Positions 59,807 to 64,000 of a stretch of 64,000 nucleotides of DNA are shown piece by piece. A program made the position numbers and the translations under genes. The notes under the pieces are model-generated. The model had not been told where the DNA came from and did no database searches. It saw nothing but the letters and a program-made list of their open reading frames with translations. Source of the stretch: Flagellimonas aequoris (GTDB taxonomy: Bacteria; Bacteroidota; Bacteroidia; Flavobacteriales; Flavobacteriaceae); NCBI RefSeq assembly GCF_003584165.1, contig NZ_QXFJ01000031.1, forward strand, positions 129,214 to 193,213, in the 5' to 3' direction. Numbering within the stretch: the stretch's first letter is position 1; each line of letters opens with the position of its first letter.

Positions 59807-60754
59807 ATGGTAAGAATGCGTTTTTTAATCACGTTGATGTTTATTGGAATCGTATCCGTGGGTATGAATGCCCAACAAGATGCCCAATACACACAATATA
59901 TGTACAATACATTGAGTGTCAACCCTGCTTATGCCGGATCTCGTGGACAATTGAGTTTTGCCGGATTGTACCGTTCACAATGGGTTGGTTTGGATGGTGC
60001 TCCAGAAACCTTTACCCTAAACCTTCATTCGCCCATCAGGAATAGTAGATTGGGCTATGGGGTTTCCGTGGTGAACGATAATATCGGGGATGGAGTGGTA
60101 CAGCAGACTTATTTGGATGCGGCCATCTCCTATACCCTTGAATTTGCTAGGGATGCCAAGCTATCCTTTGGGTTGAAAGCAGGGGGCAATATGATCAGCC
60201 TTGATTTTAACGGCCTTCGCAACTTTGATCAGGAAGTAGTCAACCAGAACAATATCGACAATAAGTTCACTCCCAATTTTGGTTTGGGAATTTACTATCA
60301 TACCGATACCTTTTATGCAGGATTATCGGCACCCAATATTTTGGAGACCGAATATTTCGACAACGACAATTCTGATAACTCGGTTAACTTTTTGTCGGCC
60401 CAGCGTATCAATTTTTACTTCATTACAGGATATGTGTTCGATTTGGGCCCGGACCTAAAGTTTAAACCTGCACTGTTGACCAAGGCAGTGGGAGGGGCAC
60501 CTTTGCAGGTTGATCTTTCCGCCAGCTTTTTGTTCGCGGACAGGTTCAGTTTTGGTGCCGCATACCGATGGGATGCTGCTGTGAGTGGCTTGGTAGGCTT
60601 TCAATTGACCGAACAACTTATGGTGGGACTTGCATATGATAGGGAAACCACAGAATTGGGAGGAACGCAGTTCAATGATGGCTCCTTCGAGATTTTTTTA
60701 AGGTTGGAACTGTTGAAGAGTTTTCAGAGAACCGTATCACCAAGATTCTTTTAA
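59807..60754 (+). CDS. PorP/SprF-family T9SS outer membrane protein
   Basis: A 315-residue outer membrane beta-barrel with signal peptide (MRFLITLMFIGIVSVGMNA). The QQDAQYTQYMYNTLSVNPAYAGSRG start of the mature part is the signature of the PorP/SprF family. In F. johnsoniae SprF is needed to secrete the adhesin SprB through type IX secretion. Its place 10 bases after a type B surface protein indicates it serves that protein. Confidence 0.94.
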   Translation: MVRMRFLITLMFIGIVSVGMNAQQDAQYTQYMYNTLSVNPAYAGSRGQLSFAGLYRSQWVGLDGAPETFTLNLHSPIRNSRLGYGVSVVNDNIGDGVVQQTYLDAAISYTLEFARDAKLSFGLKAGGNMISLDFNGLRNFDQEVVNQNNIDNKFTPNFGLGIYYHTDTFYAGLSAPNILETEYFDNDNSDNSVNFLSAQRINFYFITGYVFDLGPDLKFKPALLTKAVGGAPLQVDLSASFLFADRFSFGAAYRWDAAVSGLVGFQLTEQLMVGLAYDRETTELGGTQFNDGSFEIFLRLELLKSFQRTVSPRFF

Positions 60755-60765
60755 TATAGTATAGG

Positions 60766-62715
60766 ATGCTGAAAAGAATACTCATTATACTTATCGTAGT
60801 TTTAGGTTCAGGGGCCAAAATGGTCGCTCAGGACAGCATTCCCGAAAAAAAGATTGAAAGGACCATAGAGAAGGCCGATGAACGCTATCGGGAATATTCC
60901 TTCAGTCCTGCCATCGACATCTATAAAAAGGTATTGGATAAGGGCTACACTTCGCCAGATCTGTTGAAAAAACTGGGTAACTCCTATTACTTCAACGCCA
61001 AATATCAAGAAGCGGCCGACATCTATAAAAAACTGGAAGAAGAATATCCGGATGAAATGGAGGTGGAGTATGTGTTCCGATACGCCCAAAGTTTAAAATC
61101 CGTGGGGAATTATGATGAAGCGGCCAGGTTGATGGAAAAATTCAAGACCATGACGGCTTCCTATACCGGTGGGTTTGATGAGGACTACATGACCAAAATC
61201 GAGGAGAACTCGGGAAGGTATACCATCAAGCCATTTGGGTACAATAGCAAGTATTCTGATTTTGCCGCTTCCTACTACGAAAAAGGACTCATTTTTGCTT
61301 CCGATCGGGATACAGGTAATTTGGCACGATATCGACATACATGGAATTCAAGGGACTTTTTGGATTTATACAAGGTAAATGCGGATAGTGTGTCCAATAA
61401 TACAGTGGTCAAATTGGAAGGAGATGTCAATACCCGCCTTCACGAATCCACTTCAGTGGTCACAAAGGACGGTAGCACCATGTATTTTACCCGTAATAAC
61501 TTCATGGACGGGAAAAAATACAAAGACGGTGAGGGCATTACCCGTTTAAAGATCTATAGCGCCGAAAAAGTGAATGGCGAGTGGACCAATATCACGGAAC
61601 TTCCTTTTAACAGTGATTCTTATTCTGTGGCGCACCCAATGTTGAGTCCGGATGAAAAAAGGCTCTATTTTGTTTCCGATATGCCAGGTAGCCTTGGAGA
61701 ATCGGATATTTTCATGACCAATATTATCGGTGATGGCACCTATGGCCCCATAGTGAACCTAGGAAAGAATATCAATACTATGGCAAGGGAAACGTTCCCT
61801 TTCATTACTTCGGATGGGGTACTGTATTTTTCTTCTGATGGGCATTTGGGATTGGGCGGATTGGATGTTTTTGCTACAAAGATTGCCTTTGATGATTATG
61901 ACCAACCTGTGGTGAATGTGGGAAGACCAATCAATGGGCCCAGTGACGATTTCGCCTTTATTTATGATACCGATAGCAAGACCGGATACTTCTCTTCCAA
62001 TAGGGAAGGAGGCATGGGAGATGATGATATTTATGAATTCGTGGAAAATGAGCCTTTGGTTTTGGACTGTATCCAAGATGTGTCAGGAACCGTAAGGGAT
62101 CGTATCTCCAATGAAGTTTTAGCAGGTGCTACCGTAATGGTCATTGATGAAGAGAACAAAGAGGTTTCATCTACCATAACCGATTCTGATGGGAATTACT
62201 TTTTGCAACTCGACTGTTCCAAAGGAAATTTTGTTAGGGCATCCCGGGATGGGTATGTACCTGCTGAGGAATATTTTGGCAGATCCTATGGTAAGCCCAG
62301 AATCATAGATTTCTATTTGGAAAGGGATCTGGTCACAGGAGGTTTTGGAGACGATTTGGCCAAACTGTTGCAATTGAGCACCATTTATTTCGACCTGAAC
62401 AAATACAACATCAGACCCGATGCTGAAATTGAAATCCAAAAAGTGATTGTGGCCATGGAAAAATACCCTAGTTTGAAGATTAAGGTGAATTCCCATACCG
62501 ATAGCCGTGGCAATGATGCCTATAATCTTTGGTTGTCCCAAAAAAGGGCAGAATCAACGGTCAACTATATGATATCCAAAGGAATATCTCCAGATAGACT
62601 TCAAGGGGAAGGATTTGGGGAGACCAGATTGGTCAATGAATGCATGAATGGGGTTCGATGCTCTGAGGAACAACATCAGTTGAACAGACGTTCAGAGTTC
62701 ATTATTTTTGAATAA
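60766..62715 (+). CDS. TPR/PD40/OmpA-domain outer-membrane protein
   Basis: 649 residues. Signal peptide (LKRILIILIVVLGSGAKMVAQ), TPR-like helices (about 30-120), beta-propeller PD40-type segments (AHPMLSPDEKRLYFVSDMPGSLGESDIF, TSDGVLYFSSDGHLGLGGLDVF, KTGYFSSNREGGMGDDDIYEF), a carboxypeptidase-regulatory-like domain (VSGTVRDRISNEVLAGATVMVID) and a C-terminal OmpA peptidoglycan-binding domain (IYFDLNKYNIRPDAEIEIQKV, NSHTDSRGNDAYN, LSQKRAESTVNYM). This architecture is shared with PorE/SprE-like envelope proteins. Third gene of the surface cassette. Confidence 0.92.
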   Translation: MLKRILIILIVVLGSGAKMVAQDSIPEKKIERTIEKADERYREYSFSPAIDIYKKVLDKGYTSPDLLKKLGNSYYFNAKYQEAADIYKKLEEEYPDEMEVEYVFRYAQSLKSVGNYDEAARLMEKFKTMTASYTGGFDEDYMTKIEENSGRYTIKPFGYNSKYSDFAASYYEKGLIFASDRDTGNLARYRHTWNSRDFLDLYKVNADSVSNNTVVKLEGDVNTRLHESTSVVTKDGSTMYFTRNNFMDGKKYKDGEGITRLKIYSAEKVNGEWTNITELPFNSDSYSVAHPMLSPDEKRLYFVSDMPGSLGESDIFMTNIIGDGTYGPIVNLGKNINTMARETFPFITSDGVLYFSSDGHLGLGGLDVFATKIAFDDYDQPVVNVGRPINGPSDDFAFIYDTDSKTGYFSSNREGGMGDDDIYEFVENEPLVLDCIQDVSGTVRDRISNEVLAGATVMVIDEENKEVSSTITDSDGNYFLQLDCSKGNFVRASRDGYVPAEEYFGRSYGKPRIIDFYLERDLVTGGFGDDLAKLLQLSTIYFDLNKYNIRPDAEIEIQKVIVAMEKYPSLKIKVNSHTDSRGNDAYNLWLSQKRAESTVNYMISKGISPDRLQGEGFGETRLVNECMNGVRCSEEQHQLNRRSEFIIFE

Positions 62716-63211
62716 TGTACTGATTAACAGAATTATAAAATAACATTTTTTCTTCTTAAAATATGAACGGCCCTCTTTAGGAGGGTCTTTTTATTTTGTG
62801 TCTAATCTATCTTAGTTAATTCCTCTACTTAAAATTTTTGGTAGCTATTCCTTAAATAAGGCAACTAATTTTTTGATAAGAATCCTTTGTACTTCTCAAA
62901 ATAAATAAAGTAAGAATTAGATTACGTATACTACTTGGGTTCGGGCGTCCGAACAACTGCTTTTATTGACTCTCATCGATGAACAGTCTTAAAAAAATGA
63001 TAAAGAATTGGGATAATGACCTCATGATATGGATGCTATACAGTAGGTTTTTAGTTGTACACAACAAATATTTTCTACCCCTATAGGTAAAGGTAATTTT
63101 GTAGGGAGTTGTAAAATTCGAAGTGTTCTGTCTTGAGGCAAGCACTGAAAATAGTACGGCTGAAACAACAAAAAACATATCGAATACCGAGCCTCAACAA
63201 ATAGTAACCTC
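62716..63211. other. Intergenic region before the second repetitive surface gene
   Basis: 496 bases. It holds the terminator at 62769-62797, a perfect GTTCGG, GCGT, CCGAAC inverted repeat (62939-62954) and a TAATTTTG (-7 type) element at 63094-63101, 110 bases before the next start. No good -33 element and no gene were found. Confidence 0.5.
62769..62797 (+). terminator. Terminator of the surface cassette
   Basis: Stem GGCCCTC / GAGGGTC (one G-T pair), loop TTTAG, then TTTTTATTTTG. Confidence 0.85.
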
Positions 63212-64000
63212 ATGAAAAAGAGCATAGTTGCCCTACTGTTTCTACTTTTTACAGGAATTGCCTTTTCCCAAACCACAGTAACCTTACAGGACCAATGTAA
63301 TTGTGAAGTCCTCAAAGGAACCGATGTTTCCAGTACAGGAGCAGTCAGCCCGACTGGCGCCGATATGGGAGATATTTACGTAAATACCAATACCGGGACC
63401 ATTTACTTCTGGGACGGTGATTCTTGGGAATTGACATCAACCGATGATCAACAGCTGACAGGGTTTACTTTTGATGGAACTACCAATACATTGACACTTT
63501 CCTTGGAAAACGGGGGCAGTGCCAATGTGGACTTAAGTAGTTTAAGCGACAGCTTAACGGATACCAATACTACGGTTGCCTCATTTGGAATAGATGGCAC
63601 CAACACCAATTTGGTCATTACAGATTCGGAGGGCAATACCTATTCTGTAGCGTTGGCCGATTTGGCAGCTCTGATAAATACTGATGACCAAACCTTGGCA
63701 GAGGTACTTGCCGACGGTAACGATGGTGGCGGTTCCGCGATCACGAACATCGCGGACCCTACCAATGCACAGGACGCGGCCACGAAGGCGTACGTCGACG
63801 CCCTTGACACGGACGACGCCGACGCGGACCCTTTGAACGAGATACAGAACATAGAGGAGGTTCTCACCGATGGGAACGATGCCAACGGCCTTGTGCTGAC
63901 CGGTCTTGGGGCCCCCACGGCGGCCAGTGACGCGGCCACGAAGGCCTACGTCGACGCCCTTGACGGGACTGACGACCAGGACCTGGGCATAGGCTCCGGA
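63212..64000 (+). CDS. Repetitive exported protein, N-terminal part (runs off the window)
   Basis: 263 codons are visible without a stop; the gene continues beyond 64000. A signal peptide (KKSIVALLFLLFTGIAFSQ) is followed by a region with YVNTNTGTIYFWDGDSWEL, then LTGFTFDGTTNTLTLSLENGG. From about residue 165 it becomes acidic and repetitive: ADPTNAQDAATKAYVDALD and AAPTAASDAATKAYVDALD types, a motif known from phage tail fibres and large bacterial adhesins. The sequence changes at this point to GC-rich codons (GCG, GCC, GAC, ACG) unlike the upstream part. Probably a long surface adhesin. The downstream size is unknown. Confidence 0.8.
   Translation, partial: MKKSIVALLFLLFTGIAFSQTTVTLQDQCNCEVLKGTDVSSTGAVSPTGADMGDIYVNTNTGTIYFWDGDSWELTSTDDQQLTGFTFDGTTNTLTLSLENGGSANVDLSSLSDSLTDTNTTVASFGIDGTNTNLVITDSEGNTYSVALADLAALINTDDQTLAEVLADGNDGGGSAITNIADPTNAQDAATKAYVDALDTDDADADPLNEIQNIEEVLTDGNDANGLVLTGLGAPTAASDAATKAYVDALDGTDDQDLGIGSG
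63773..63964 (+). repeat. Near-identical 52-codon repeats
   Basis: The 36-base stretch starting GACGCGGCCACGAAGGC at 63773 recurs at 63929 with one difference; the distance is exactly 156 bases (52 codons). The first unit is cut off by window content only partly; the second continues beyond the end. Confidence 0.85.

Overview
The window is chromosomal DNA of a marine-type member of the Flavobacteriaceae, probably near Allomuricauda/Muricauda (genus is an inference from overall protein character). Supporting signs are AT-rich genes, almost no Shine-Dalgarno sequences, promoters of the Bacteroidota type (TTTG, about 19 bases, TAnnTTTG), a type IX secretion (T9SS) type B C-terminal domain followed by a PorP/SprF protein, the trpEGDCFBA order, and the tRNA-tuf-tRNA-secE-nusG-rplKAJL-rpoBC locus.

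Left part (1-20.7 kb): housekeeping genes. A sterol-desaturase-like membrane enzyme is followed by a minus-strand block (ACBP, psd, cdsA, LUD, ftsH, rsfS). Then come birA, pyrE with an SRPBCC partner, a NUDIX hydrolase, an M14 lipoprotein peptidase, a soluble PAS histidine kinase with a stand-alone receiver, coaD, ddl, a PASTA protein, an RluA-type pseudouridine synthase, yaaA, ppc, a glycosylase-like protein and a tiny lipoprotein.

Middle (20.7-32 kb, minus strand): an M20 peptidase, then the complete trp operon. It begins with an exact Bacteroidota promoter, an 18-codon leader peptide with three consecutive Trp codons, and a terminator/antiterminator pair: a readable classical attenuator. 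The operon has been invaded repeatedly by short palindromic repeats. Two small GIY-YIG nuclease genes, each bracketed by inverted palindromes, sit inside it (attenuator-trpE and trpB-trpA). A 75-bp repeat pair lies in frame inside trpF, and further palindromes fill the other gaps. These compact palindrome-GIY-YIG-palindrome modules are the best candidate here for an undescribed mobile system. Upstream lies a marR-nitroreductase-yceI operon with a perfect operator-like palindrome.

Right-centre (32-54.6 kb, plus strand): a TlpA-like lipoprotein, rhodanese, DUF2851, PspC, a K+ channel with an RCK domain, an AGCS symporter, a helix-hairpin-helix protein, an acyl-CoA dehydrogenase, rpsU (with a rare strong Shine-Dalgarno), a Xer recombinase, hpf, four tRNAs, tuf, tRNA-Trp, and the secE to rpoC transcription/translation locus, then a DUF3467 protein.

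Right end (54.6-64 kb): prfC on the minus strand, then a cell-surface cassette. It encodes a 1070-residue protein with calcium-type (TSP3-like) repeats, four exact-period 98-residue repeats and a T9SS type B C-terminal domain, followed by PorP/SprF and OmpA/TPR/PD40 proteins. The window ends inside the start of a second repetitive exported protein, whose sequence changes abruptly to GC-rich, near-identical 52-codon repeats.
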